From: Erpobdella octoculata
Lineage: Eukaryota > Annelida > Clitellata > Hirudinida > Erpobdellidae
DNA length: 64,000 bases
Assembly: GCA_963978895.1 (NCBI GenBank)
Contig: OZ022239.1
Coordinates: forward strand, 31,792,017-31,856,016
Reading direction: 5' to 3'
The notes beneath the pieces are model-generated. The model was not told where the DNA came from. It worked only from the letters and a program-made list of their open reading frames with translations, and did no database searches. A program made the translations under genes and the position numbers. Shown here in pieces: positions 1 to 12,424 of this stretch (the first letter of the stretch is position 1; each line of letters starts with the position of its first letter).

Positions 1-132
1 AAGAATCTCAAAATCAATTTATTTGCTAGCTTTGGATTACAAATTAGTTTCTCTTGAAAGATCTATAAAAAATTATAATTTTTCTCTGTTCAATAATATT
101 TTATAACGTAGAGCTATTTGAAATAATTTCAG

Positions 133-1351
133 TTGATGAAATACTTGATTTCCAAGTGAACTCTCAACAGGATGGCGCCTACATAATCACGCTTGAACAC
201 GACTTAAGGACTGTCTCATTTATTGATGGAACAAGCTCAGTCTTGATTGAATCAACGAATTCTGGCTTAATAGCTCTGACTCTGGACTATGTCTCCGAGT
301 AAGTAATAGTACAATATTATTTGTATCGATATTTTAGAGGACTTTAGGGCAGACTGAAGGCTGAACTTATTCGCGATACAAGTCCGGACTTAGTTAAAAC
401 AGTCGATGATCTACAAACTTCTTGCTTTACTGCTCCTGGCTTGTGTTTAAAGGCCCTGGGTTTTCATTAACCTGAAGAATTCAAATTTAACAATATTTAA
501 CGTAATGGAACTATTTCTAGCTGCATCTACTACTTCAATTGTTCCGATGACGGGGAGACCTATCTCGGGAGGTACGATTTGAAAACGGCCAAAAGAGATG
601 GAAACTATAATTTGAAAGTGAAAGAATGTTTTGATTTTATCTCAATCAATGTTGAAAGTGAGCGTCCGGTAATTATATAGTTAATAGTTCAAGAATGATT
701 TTTGAAACTCACTTGAAATTAATTAGTTCGATTTTTATTTCTCAAATATTCTCGGAATATTTTTCATGTCTTTACAGGTAAAAAAATACTAGCTGCAACC
801 AGCTCTACAGTTCAATCAATTCTACCACCGGATCTTCTTCTAGCGTTTTCATAGAAGAGACATCCGTTGTTGTCAGCTTGGACTACAGCGAGATATTTGT
901 GGTCGACCAGAGTAATTGGTAGGTAACAAAAGATTAACAACAGCCAACAAATTGTTACGACATAATGTAATGATAAAATTTAAAGTCATTTTTGTAATTC
1001 TTTGCTTTCTATTAACTTTTCGTCTGCTGTCTGTTTTCTGAGCCGACCGGACAATCAAGGTGTGTTTAATTCTGCATTCTTTTTAATGCAGGCTCGTCGA
1101 AATTGATCTCGAGACTTCGAAAACTCGGAAAATCAGAGATATACGAGAAGAACCTAATACGTCGGTTTTAGTAGCCATCCCAAAAGGTGAATTTTTAAAT
1201 TAATAAATTATATTAAAATATAGCTCAAATTTAGCCTCTTCTATCGCCGTGGCTAGGGTATCTTGGAAACGCAACTGTGTTTAGGAAATGTACTGACAAT
1301 ACACAACTCAAAACAAACGCTGAAAACGATGACATGCGGCGCACACACACA

Positions 1352-1385
<34 letters not shown>

Positions 1386-1648
1386 CATACATACATACAT
1401 ACATACATACATACATACATACATACATACATACATACATACATACATACATACATACATACATACATACATACATACATACATACATACATACATACAT
1501 ACATACATACATACATACATACATACATACATACATACATACATACATACATACATACATACATACATACATACATACATACATACATACATACATACAT
1601 ACATACATACATACATACATACATACATACATACATACATACATACAT

Positions 1649-1703
<55 letters not shown>

Positions 1704-2089
1704 CATACATACATACATACATGCACACATACATTCATACACATACACATACACAAGCGTGTAATATATTGTGTCTATATTCCGCAAAGTTAATGACAGG
1801 CAATGCAACAAAATACATGTTTGTAAGATGTAGATGTAGCTTATTTTATTTTTTTTAATTATGACTCAATTCAGTGGTAATCAATGCCATGGAATCTGAC
1901 ATTATATTTAAAAAATTTTTAAAGCAAGATTTTTTTGCAGAAATTAAATTAAAACAACAAACAGCGGCCCCCATCATAATCTCAACCGCTGCTACTCCTT
2001 CATTGGCTACTGCAATAACCCATCACTGGGTCTGCTTTTTCCTTACCCTTTTAACTGTTGTTTATCTTAGGAATGGCAGAAAGTCATGA
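133..2089 (+). CDS. 3' part of a gene for a membrane-anchored beta-propeller-like protein
   Basis: Candidate exons are 133-298, 521-657, 793-918, 1092-1186 and 1875-2089, with acceptors such as tttcag and ttctag and donors GTAAGT, GTGAGC, GTAGGT and GTGAAT. Joins 1-2, 3-4 and 4-5 keep one frame. The join of exon 2 to exon 3 does not, so that boundary is unresolved or the gene is damaged. The peptide has repeated short strands of the type ALTLDYVS..IYYFN and VVVSLDYSEIFVVD followed by L.EIDLET, which resembles LDL-receptor YWTD-type propeller blades. That resemblance is inference. The last exon encodes a hydrophobic stretch (WVCFFLTLLTVVYL) followed by RNGRKS and a stop, consistent with a C-terminal membrane anchor and a short basic cytoplasmic tail. 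An AATAAA lies at 2221-2226. The start of the gene is outside the window. I cannot name the family with certainty. Confidence 0.55.
1340..1757. repeat. (ATAC)n microsatellite with CA tract
   Basis: Over 300 bp of nearly pure ATAC, then a CA tract, in the last intron of the first gene. Long open frames in several registers are artefacts of a 4-bp unit. Confidence 0.97.
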
Positions 2090-2490
2090 AGAACAATTTA
2101 AGAAGATTTATTTTCAAAAATAATATCGTCATTTACTTGTTTATTTTCTTTTTTTTAATTTCATTTCTTTGGTATTAGATAAACTGATTAAAATTATTGT
2201 ATAAATTTAAATTTCTTTTAAATAAATTTTTATTTTTTAATTAAATTAATATATCTTCACGTGCATATCCGCATGCACACTTCATTCAAGTGTTTTGGGT
2301 TTTTTAGATTTATACCAAAGCCCCTAGATGTGCAGTTCACTCAAAACGTTTTTTAACAAGAAAACAATTTTATGTTACCAATAAATAAATAAATATATAT
2401 ATATCAATAAATAAAAAGATTATATATATAAATAAATAAACAAATGAATAAATAAAAAACAAATTTATAATATGAAATGACATCGGAAAT
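2090..2490. other. AT-rich 3' flank
   Basis: Very AT-rich DNA with AATAAA-type runs around 2380-2450. Apart from the polyadenylation signal of the upstream gene I see nothing specific. Confidence 0.6.
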
Positions 2491-3736
2491 CAGCAGCGGA
2501 TCTAGGGGGTCCGGGCCCTCCTTAGAGTTTTCAAAAATATAAAAAAATGTACTTTTTAGCTTAAAGTTTTTGTCTCTGTATCCTGAAGTTTTGTTTTTAC
2601 TAAATTTACCTCTCGACCATCAATTGTTCTGATAATTGGCAGATATTTAAGAATTTTGAGCCTTTTTCAAACCAATTCAATACAAAATATAATTCAAATA
2701 ATATCTCAAAAAACATTTAAACTTTCACCGGCAGGTCCAGCAAAAAAGTGGAAAATGAGATCTTCCTTTTTCTAAATATGTTTAGACGGCTCAACAACAA
2801 GTTCTTAAAACAATAATCATTTGTTGTGTTAAATGAATAAAAGCTGTAAGTTCAGGGACGTCAATTTGGAGAGAGCAGAGAGGGTATTCTGTTTCTGACT
2901 TTTCAGTGGGCCCCTGACGTAGTTTTGGGCCCCCAAGAAATAGAATTAAGGTCCCACAATTGGCCTAAGAAGTGTAAAGTTGAAGATTCAGAGGTTTGAA
3001 CTTTTCTGTAAAAAAATTAACTACCAGTTTTTAGTTTATTTAATGAAAGCGATATTTGATTTTTTAAAGTAAAAAGTTATAATAAAAACATAGTTTTTTC
3101 CATATTGATTCGAAAGTTTCTTATATTTTCAATTTACACATATTTCACATATCAAGTATTTAGAAGAATGTGGTCAAGGTTTTTCTATTTTATAGACTTA
3201 TTATCATCAAAAATTGCAAACTATTAGTAGCCGCCTAATTGCAAACGTTTTCCATGGTTCACTTAATTTTTTTTATAATAGTTTATAGTCCTTTACACCA
3301 GGTGTTTTAAGACTCTAATGGCTGTATGTAGGAAGCACTTAAGTACTTCCTGTAGTGGATCAGAATTTGATCCTTTATACTTTTCCCTCCTCCTTTCTCC
3401 AGGCTTGGGACTGGCTCGCAATTAGCAAAGCGGAGTTGAACACTTAATTTTAGCTTTTAAGTGTCTTATAACCTAACTCTATGATGAAAAAAGAGGTGTT
3501 TTGTCATGATATTGCTCTAGAGAGTAAAAATACAGAAAGAAAGTGAAAGAGAAAAAAGAAAAAAGAGGGGAAAATGTGAGGAGATTAAAAGTTTAATTTT
3601 GATTCTTTTTGTTTGGTTTTACTAAATAAAAAATTCAAAATATTTTACAACGAACTTTATAACGACAGCAATCAAAGTTTAAAAAAACTGAAAAAATTCG
3701 GGCTCCCCTCTTACGAAACTCCTAGATCCGCCACTG
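2491..3736. mobile_element. Non-autonomous hAT element with 8-bp target duplication
   Basis: The left end reads CAGCAGCGGATCTAGG and the right end, reverse-complemented, reads CAGTGGCGGATCTAGG, giving a terminal inverted repeat of about 16 bp. It is flanked by tcggaaat (2483-2490) and tctgaaat (3737-3744), an 8-bp duplication with one change, as hAT elements make. No transposase frame is visible. Near 2856 the interior contains CAGGGACGTCAATTTGG, which resembles the end of another hAT family seen at 56,097, so it may itself be composite. A SINE copy lies inside it at about 3275-3470. Confidence 0.75.
3275..3470 (-). mobile_element. SINE copy (TTAAAACACCTGGTG-type 3' end)
   Basis: On the minus strand it ends with a shared 3' motif: TCTTAAAACACCTGGTGTA, then AAGGACTATAAACTATTAT. 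The same motif ends copies at 34,694-34,759, 36,785-37,008 and 50,625-50,790. The body (agtcccaagcctgg, gatccactacaggaagta) also matches the 36.8 kb copy. It sits inside the hAT element. Confidence 0.7.
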
Positions 3737-3777
3737 TCTGAAATAATTGATTCAATTCGCGCCAAAAACTCACTCAC

Positions 3778-4063
3778 TCGACGTACTGACAGAATAGCTG
3801 TCATTGAAAAACGTTCGCTGGAGGTAGAACGAGACCGCATCGTCGTAGAAAACGTTATTGTGGTTGAAGCCACCGAGGCCGTTGTCGCTAGTGTAGTTGC
3901 TGTGGTAGTTGTAGCCGTGGCGGCCCGAAGGAAAGGGTATGTAGTTGTCGTGATACCGGTGCTTTTGCGATTGAGATGCGAATGAAAGTTCTTTCGAGAG
4001 GATTTGCATGAATTCATCGGTTTCTTCGTAGTCCACAAGGACTCCTGTGGTTTTTGTTTTCAT
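3778..4063 (-). CDS. Candidate coding exon of an unrecognised minus-strand gene
   Basis: The minus strand is open from an ATG at 4063 to a GTGAGT donor just below 3778. An acceptor (ccacag) gives an alternative spliced start at 4044. Third codon positions are rich in C and G (TAC, AAC, GCC, CTC) within strongly AT-rich surroundings, which supports coding. The peptide (VDYEETDEFMQILSKELSFA, then a segment rich in His, Tyr and Asn) matches no family I recognise. If spliced from 4044 it starts with two bases of a codon. That fits a candidate exon at 9581-9743 ending with one base, so the two could belong to one gene with a repeat-filled intron. The hAT element at 2491-3736 would lie in the next intron. 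No continuation to the left was found. Confidence 0.4.
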
Positions 4064-5904
4064 TTTATTTTGAAAAAATTGAAACTAGTGGAGTAATAAT
4101 TTAAAATTGTCATTCATCTCAAAATATAAAATAATCTGTCATAGCCTAGTCGTTTATCTCGAAATATAAAAAAATTTGTCATCGCCTAGTCTAGTCTACA
4201 AATGCGGCTACAAATCAGGCTTCAAAGATACGATTTCGAAATTTCATTGCAGTCTAGCATTTCGTCGTCGTCAAAATCCTCACCCAATTCCCAGAGGAGT
4301 TAAACGTCATTACCCGGCTTTAACGAGTGCTGCGTTCCGCATATCACATACTGGAAAAGCCACGGAGGTTATACTACCTCTAAACAACAAGGATCTGATC
4401 TAAGAGATCACGGTATAACAATATAACACCAAGAACAGAAGGTTCTGATCTTGGGCGTAAAACCCTTTCAAAGCAGCTTTGTTATTCTGTTTAGATAAGC
4501 AGGTGGCTAATACCTGTTGGCCTTGACACATGAAACGAGGTTTTAAGGTTACATTTGCCCCCAAATGTTCATGCTGATACAAAAATATTGTTTTTTTTTA
4601 TCACGGATTCGCTAAATACGTTTGTTATATGTCAACGCATGTTATTTGCGGTTGAAGATGGCTCTCGTGAAATGAATTTGTGGAAAAAACGTTTTGAAAA
4701 TTAAATTTGTTCGATCGAATAAATAAAAAATTAACCCGTAAAAACAATTTTTTTTACTATAATCCATCTATTACATATTCTCGTATATTCTGATAATTTT
4801 CAGAAATTGTTTTGTGTTCAATGGTAATTGAACTTCACTATAAAAGGAACATTTTATTCAGTCTTCATCTTTGTTAAATATTCATATTATGCCAAGATTC
4901 AGCTCGATCGAATCACGAGAAATGATTATATTCTCAATTTTACGAGTTTATTAGTATTTATGTGTATGTATGTATGTGTGTGTGTGTGAGTTGAAATTTT
5001 GACGACAAGCCTCTATCTGCCAAGTTTCAGTTCGATTGAATGACGGGAAGTAGGTTAATTAGTCGTCGTTTGTGACCCTCAAGTAAGCAAGATAGAAAGC
5101 AAGCAAGAATCCGCGAAGTTAAAATATATGGATTAAAAATAAAAGTTATGCATGCATAAATCAATTAATTGGAATTAATAATTACTAAGCTAGAAGGAAA
5201 AACTAGATCAGTTCACTCATAAAAAAAACTGAACCATATAAAAAAAAGGTTAAAAAAACAGGAAAAAAGAAGAAGAAAAGAAGAAAAAAGAGGAACTGAT
5301 GCGGATTACATTATGACGTTTAACAACACACAGAGGAATAATTCGGTTGCCGAGGAAAAAGCAGAAATTTTCTTCTCAACGAAATCTTTTGGCGATTAGT
5401 TTTGTTTAATCGAGTGCCATTAATCTTTCGATTTGATTTCCAGTTGAAAGAAATAAAGATTTTTTAAAGTAATTTTTTTGTTCTAAAGTTATTTTTTAAA
5501 TAGTTTCATTAGATTAAAAGATATTTAAAAGTTTCAACTTCATTTTAATGTAATCAATAAGAAACTTAATATTAAATTTTTCTAATAATAATAATAATAC
5601 CAACTATTATAATCCGATAATCAAAAGTAATTTTTTCCTGATTTTTTCCTCTCATTCCCAAATTTCATTCCAGGAAAAATTGTGATTCGTCGATCCATTA
5701 TGTTAATGTTATGTTAATGTGCTCCCAGACGGAATAATCAACCATCAATCACTTAAGAGGAGAACAGGATCAATCAATCAATCATCGAGCATTTGACATC
5801 CTTTTGCTCTGTTTTTTTTATTTCCAGGATTTTCCATTAAATTTTTGGTTGTTCGTGGTTGCTGAAATTTGTTGTAGAAAGACCAAACATGGCGGAGGCA
5901 CTGA
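4064..5904. other. Intergenic or intronic DNA without a recognisable gene
   Basis: AT-rich. It contains short direct repeats (cgtttatctcgaaatataaa-type near 4090-4190), a TGTG tract near 4965-4990 and purine-rich runs near 5240-5295. A short open frame at 4176-4403 has no recognisable product. No RNA gene was seen. Confidence 0.5.
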
Positions 5905-6560
<656 letters not shown>

Positions 6561-6599
6561 CGATGTTCAAGATGATGATAGCGGTGGTTGTGAATAACA

Positions 6600-7311
6600 A
6601 AATAAATGAAATTACAGTTTGACCAACAGATCGATAAATAACAGCTATCATTATCAAAGCTCTTGATGACGTAACGAACTGTAGGACCAATGAGAGTCCA
6701 GTTTGTCATTAAGTTTGCAAATCGACGTCGTCAATCATTAGGCAGAGTGCTTCTTGTGCTAGACCAACTTGAGGTTCCATATCGCTTCTTTTCTCTTTCT
6801 TTCTCTTACTCTCTCTTTCTACCTTTCTCTCTCTCTCTCTCTCAATAAAAACGAATGTTCTAAAATAACGAATGACGAATGTTATTTTTTTTTCAAAGGT
6901 TATTTGTACATCATCGTGTTGATCTGTTGACTTGGCGACCTTGTTTTCGCATTTTCAATGAAACAATAAAAACAGAAAAGAAAAACAAAAATAAATAAGC
7001 GAAAAATAAAGATAAAAAAACTTTAGACTTCGACAAATCTCACCGGGGTTTCAAAAATTTGCATGAGCCGACTGAAAACAATAATTTAGAGAAAATCTCC
7101 CAGGTAGGCTTCTTCCTCACCCGCACCCCCTCATCTTCACCCCCTCACTCCCACCTTTCCCCCGATCCTAGTGGATTTCACTTTGATGAACTGCTTTGTT
7201 TTTAAATAGATGGGCCGACGTATGTTCGTGATTTATTTTTATGCTTATTATTTTCCCTGTCAATTTAGTTTCTTTATTTAGATTAATTGTTTTTCCATTG
7301 ATTTTTTTGAA
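6600..7311. other. Low-complexity intergenic DNA
   Basis: A CT-rich patch at 6785-6842 and AT-rich sequence around it. I see no gene. Confidence 0.5.
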
Positions 7312-7527
7312 TTGTTTACTCTATCAAGCCATGTTATTTATTTTAGATTGTTTATTCAATCAAGCCATGCTACTTATTTGACAACATTTACTCTATCAGG
7401 TCATATTATTCATTTTAGAACATTTATTCTAACAAGTCATGTTATTTATTTTAGAACATTTATTCTATCTAGTCTTGCTGCTTGTATTAGAACATTTGTT
7501 CTATCAATTCCTAGTTATATTTTCAAT
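7312..7527. repeat. 36-bp minisatellite, about six diverged units
   Basis: Units resemble acatttattctatcaagtc followed by atgttatttattttag. Six copies run head to tail with growing divergence. Because 36 is a multiple of three the plus strand stays open with a 12-residue period, but third positions are AT-rich like the surroundings, so coding is unlikely. Confidence 0.85.
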
Positions 7528-8167
7528 ATCGCTCACTGGTGAACATAATTTCTTTTTGTAAAGACCGGATGCATACATGGATACATGCATTAATGAATTT
7601 TAAAGGGAAAAATATTTAAAAAATTTTATTTCGTGTTCACTCATTGCAATATTATTTCCGAATTAAAACTCACATTTAGTTTTATTATTTACTTTGTATC
7701 ATCAACAACACCATCACATCATCATCATCATTATTATCATCATCATCATCGTCATCATCATCATCACCAAAACTAAAACCCTCACCCCAAAAACCCCTCG
7801 AACCTTCATTATCTTTACCCACACTGCATTCACTCACTCTTCTCTACTCTTCTAATTTCAATTTCGTTTCGTTAGTTCTTTCAAAAACGGCAATCAATCA
7901 ATCGATTGATCAATCAGTCAGTCAATCAACCCCTCTATCCCATTCATCCCTCCATCCATCCATCACTTCTTGCATTCATCTTCTGACTTTTTCGAGCCGT
8001 GGAGGAACGTTAATTTGCCAGGGAGACACGCCATTGCATTCCATCAAACTATAACACGTGATCAGCCATCCGTGTGTGGATAATCGTAAGCTGGTTTTTT
8101 TCTGCCCCTGTCGTGTCGCCCAGTTTCACCTCTCACCGTGGGCAGGAAGAGTATCGAATACATCTTA
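7528..8167. other. Intergenic DNA with CAT/CAATCA simple repeats
   Basis: Short (CAT)n near 7705-7765, CAATCAATCGAT-type runs near 7880-7930 and a CCAT run near 7945-7965. No gene seen. Confidence 0.5.
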
Positions 8168-8175
8168 GCTGATAG

Positions 8176-8340
8176 CATAAACGTAGCTGGGAAGCGTGGG
8201 GGAACGTGTCCACGGAAGTACTACAACTACCCTCCCCGGTCATCAGCTTTTTTTGAGGAGAAGCTTGAAATTTTTAGATTTCTAGGGGCGCATTTTTCGG
8301 ACCTTGTCACCGGGCGCCAAAAGCCCTGGCTACGCCTCTG
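8176..8340. mobile_element. hAT-type MITE, 165 bp, perfect 8-bp target duplication
   Basis: Flanked on both sides by gctgatag (8168-8175 and 8341-8348). The left end CATAAACGTAGCTGGG and the reverse-complemented right end CAGAGGCGTAGCCAGG form an imperfect terminal inverted repeat. Length and duplication fit a hAT-derived miniature element. It has no coding capacity. Confidence 0.85.
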
Positions 8341-8348
8341 GCTGATAG

Positions 8349-8740
8349 ATTTAGTAAGAGTAAATTCTATTAGTTCCCGGAGTTGTCTTAGACAACAGCA
8401 GCTTGAGATTTGTTTGTCCATAAATGTGAAATAAATTTTAAAATAAATAAATAAAAACATTATAAACTCAGAAAGTTTTGTTTGTTTTTTATTGAAGCAC
8501 CAAGAATACTTCAGTTATTTTTCTTTCACACATTAAGATTTCGTTTAAATCTTCTTTTAGTGTATTTTTTAAGCGGACGAGTCGCGTAGAAAAAAAATAT
8601 TGTTTCAAAAGAGAAAGTTTGCGTGACTTAAAATTTTTACGCGTACCACGCAGGAGTCAGTTGTGGAGAAGACGGTGATGTGCTTTGCGGAATTAAAATA
8701 CACTGAGTTGTTTGTGTGGTGTTTCGTAACGCTGATGATG
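8349..8740. other. AT-rich DNA, nothing specific
   Basis: No open frame of note, no repeat end, no RNA gene visible. Confidence 0.4.
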
Positions 8741-9118
<378 letters not shown>

Positions 9119-9580
9119 AGAAATAAAAACATGGAAATTGGCGGCAATAGCATGGACGCGATGAAAAAACTTTAGCTACGATGATAAATGACTGTGATAA
9201 GTTATTGTAGAACGTAATGGCAGAGATCATCGCGGTGTCGTGGTATAAAGTGCAACACATTTTGTTCCATCGGAAAAGATAATCATTATGACAGCGGTTG
9301 TGATAATGATGATTTAGATGATGTTATGATAATGATTATTAGGTAATAATGAAGATGGCAGTGGTGGTGGTCGTGAAGATGATTATGATAATGATGATAG
9401 AGAGGGTGATGATGATGTGGTTGTGATTGAAAGGATGATGATGATCACATTCATCTAAGTATCTAATCTCCGATGAAAAAAGTTAAAAAGAAAATCTTAG
9501 ACCAAATATAATCAAAAGAAACCAAACAAAGCAAAATAAGATGAGCAAAAAAATTATTTTAGAAACTTCAAACTTCTTAC
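9119..9580. other. GAT/GTG-rich degenerate simple repeat and spacer
   Basis: Degenerate gatgatgat and gtggtggt stretches at about 9290-9450, then AT-rich spacer up to the candidate exon at 9581. Confidence 0.6.
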
Positions 9581-9743
9581 CGATTGGAAAAAATTCAAAC
9601 AATGCCGACGGCGTCATCAGCTGCCGGTGGTTCTGGACGCCATTCAGTACGAGAGACGACGGGTCTGCCTGCGAGGCTGTGAAGCCGCTGAAGAAGGTGG
9701 CAAGTCTATAAACAATCATCAAGGTCCGAGAATAATCCCGAAT
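9581..9743 (-). CDS. Candidate exon, unrecognised protein
   Basis: On the minus strand, an acceptor (acgcgcag) precedes 9743 and a strong GTAAGA donor follows 9581, leaving one base of a codon. The encoded stretch (ATFFSGFTASQADPSSLVLN, then GVQNHRQLMTPSALFEFFPI) uses many G/C-ending codons, unlike the flanks. It may extend further 5' (an open frame continues to about 9881). A second open frame to 9960 with an Asp run comes from GAC repeats. The phase fits the candidate exon at 3778-4044. I do not recognise the product. Confidence 0.4.
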
Positions 9744-9960
9744 CTGCGCGTGTCTCGCTGCCGTTGCCGCGCCAGCCGTCATCTTCATTAACTTCAACAT
9801 CGTCAACGGCGTCATAACAATAACAATAATAAAAGGCAGCGTCATCGTCGTCGTCGTCGTCTTCGTCGTTATAATATCCATCGATACAGTCGTTAGAGAC
9901 GCTATCGTTCCAGCTGATGTTGTGATAGCGTCTATCTCCTTTGAGAAGAAAAATATTCAA

Positions 9961-10848
9961 TCATGGTTTTTATCTTCTAACGCGTTTATCATCATCAGAA
10001 GAAAAGTTTTGTTTTTTTTTCTTCTATTTCGCACAGGTTTTTGTCGAGCCGTTGCTTCAATTGTCAATTGTCGATCAGGCTGTGTGGAAAGAAGAGCCTG
10101 GTTGGTTCTCTCATGCTTGCCATCTCCTTTATTGAGACCGACCGCACGCCGAGCGCACGCGGCAGTATCAATGATCCCCTGGTTGTGCTCTCCATTTCGT
10201 TACAGAATTTTTTTTTGCGGTGCAATGGAATGGATGGAAGAATGTTCGAGAAACGCCAGCTGGAAGTGGAAAAATGACACCTGGAATGTTGATTCGAAGA
10301 CATAAAAATTGAATCGCTCATGACGAAATATATTGGCCACGTTCATGTTTTACGTAGCATTTCTTTATTAAATGCTTTTATTTAGCTTCACCCGTCTCTC
10401 TGTTTGTTTGTTTGTTTGTTAGCCTGTGGTGATCAAATCTTAGAATTAAAAATTCACCCACTTTTTGACCACCAAGAGCTCTAAAACTTTTAGGAAAGCT
10501 TTATTCTGGATGACAATACATGAATTGAATGTTTCCGACATGAATTAGGCCTTAAATCAATTAAAATTAATCAAAGTTGTCCGTTAGGGTTGGGGTTAGG
10601 TTTAGATAACAACTAATCGATACATCGAGTTAAATTAATAAATTTTGATTTGATATGAAAAAAAAAACAATGTCCAAGATTGAGCGTAACGGTTGTTTTA
10701 GATTCCAAAATTTTAGTTCGTTGACTCAGATAAAGAGGCAAATAAAAGCAATTTTTTAAATTTATTTTTTATCTTTACTTCTTTTAATTTCAAGAAAAAA
10801 ATTGTTTTTCTACAATTCGCTAATATGAATGAGAAAATTGCCTTCTAC

Positions 10849-10851
<3 letters not shown>
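9961..10851. other. Spacer with a GC-richer patch, a Helitron-like fragment and a telomere-like motif
   Basis: 10,120-10,290 is less AT-rich with CpGs (gaccgcacgccgagcgcacg), but no convincing exon was found. 10,435-10,565 matches 26,358-26,470 closely (gagctctaaaact, ggaaagctttattctggat, atgtttccgacatgaatta) and looks like the 5' part of a Helitron-type element beginning near 10,384. gttagggttggggttaggtt at about 10,585 is telomere-like but only about four units. Confidence 0.55.
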
Positions 10852-10881
<30 letters not shown>

Positions 10882-10994
10882 TGTATGTATGTATGTATGT
10901 ATGTATGTATGTATGTATGTATGTATGTATGTATGTATGTATGTATGTATGTATGTATGTATGTATGTATGTATGTATGTATGTAGGTATGTAT
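10852..10994. repeat. (ATGT)n microsatellite
   Basis: About 140 bp of ATGT with one ATGTAGGT variant near its end. Same unit, or its complement, as the arrays at 1340 and 59,979. Confidence 0.97.
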
Positions 10995-12187
10995 GTTAAT
11001 GTTACAATTTTGTATAATGGGTGCGTACAGACGTGTAATAAAAAGTAACTTACGCAAAATATCTGACAGTTGGATAAAAACAAAACAAACCATCATTTTT
11101 GACGTGGTATTTCTAGCATCATAAAAATCAAAAAGCGATAACAAATGCAACTCGCCATCCTCTTTCCTACTCCCGAATTCGGCCATCGTAATCGGGCACC
11201 GGTGATCCACTGCCAGTATAACGTGACCGGTAATTCAATTCCGGTTATTCACTTCAGGTAATGTACCGCAGGTGATTAACTACTTGTAATTCCTGACGTA
11301 TGGATTCTTCCATGCAACGGTTAACTAGATTTTGCAAGCTCAATCGCACAGTTACAGTGCAATGCAGGCAACCCAATATCTGACAATATCGAATTACAGG
11401 TAATTCATTAAAAAATTTCAACCTGTTTTTTTTTCGTTTTTTTTTGTTTTTTGTTTTTTGTTTTTTTTTATGAACTTTCTAGGAGCAATTCAATTACAGC
11501 AATTTACATACACAATTTATTCACTTGCGAGCGTTCCGTTTTTCCGACATGCAAAATTACTACAATTGTGTAACTGTAACTATGTGTAACTGTAATGTTG
11601 TATGATTATGTAATATTATGTAACTGTAATGATGTATGATTGTAATATTGTGTAACTTTAATATTGTATGATTGTAATATTTTGTAACTGGAATAATGTG
11701 CAACTGTAATATTCTGTAACTAGAATAATTTGTAACTGAAATATTCTGTAACTAGATTATTGTATAACTGTAATAATGTGCATCTGGAATTACAGCAGAT
11801 ATTATAATGACTTACGATTGATTAATTTAATAATCAATTTCAACACAACCATGATAAGAAATTTTGCCCTCACGTGGAGCCCATATTTTTATGAACATAA
11901 CATAAATATGTTTAAAAATAAACAATCATAAAATTACCTTTTCAGGCACTGTCAGTCAGCGAGAGAAAACAACAACTTCCGGTCCTAACCATTCGTACGG
12001 ATATCAAAGCTGTGACATTCGGAATAAAATGTCACAGGGAGGCGTCGTCGTTCTCTTGTGTGACGTTCGCACTGAAATGAAATTCACTTTCTTTGTCCAT
12101 GAGTCACTGTCTCGCACCTCTGCGTGTATGTGATGTGTGTACGTGTGAGTGTGTGTATGCACTCTATTTTGTTGTCCACTTTATCAC

Positions 12188-12188
<1 letters not shown>
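10995..12188. other. Intergenic DNA with a degenerate GTAACTGTAAT repeat
   Basis: 11,565-11,790 holds about a dozen diverged copies of tgtaactgtaatattg. T-rich runs at 11,425-11,470. No gene identified. Confidence 0.6.
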
Positions 12189-12259
<71 letters not shown>

Positions 12260-12276
12260 ATCTGTCTCTCTCTTTC
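12189..12276. repeat. (CT)n microsatellite
   Basis: Almost pure CT with occasional TTTC interruptions. Confidence 0.95.
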
Positions 12277-12424
12277 TTTAATTCTGGATCAGATATAACT
12301 ACATACCTAAATAAATGCCTACATAAATAACATCTGTCAGTTTATAGAAGCCCAAACAGCTCTGATGATCATGATACTAAGTTTGTTTGTTTATTGAAAG
12401 AATTTGGTGCACTATAAGGGGATC

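Noticed and set aside
1231..1858. Open frames of repeating Tyr-Ile-His-Thr or Tyr-Val-Cys-Met at ATAC/ATGT arrays
   Set aside because: A 4-bp unit without stops keeps several frames open. The same occurs at 10,852 and 59,979.
7312..7542. Small protein gene of 76 aa
   Set aside because: The frame is open only because the 36-bp unit is a multiple of three. AT-rich third positions, no splice or start context.
10041..10321. Exon in the GC-richer patch
   Set aside because: Several frames on both strands are equally open and short. No convincing splice pair or family resemblance.
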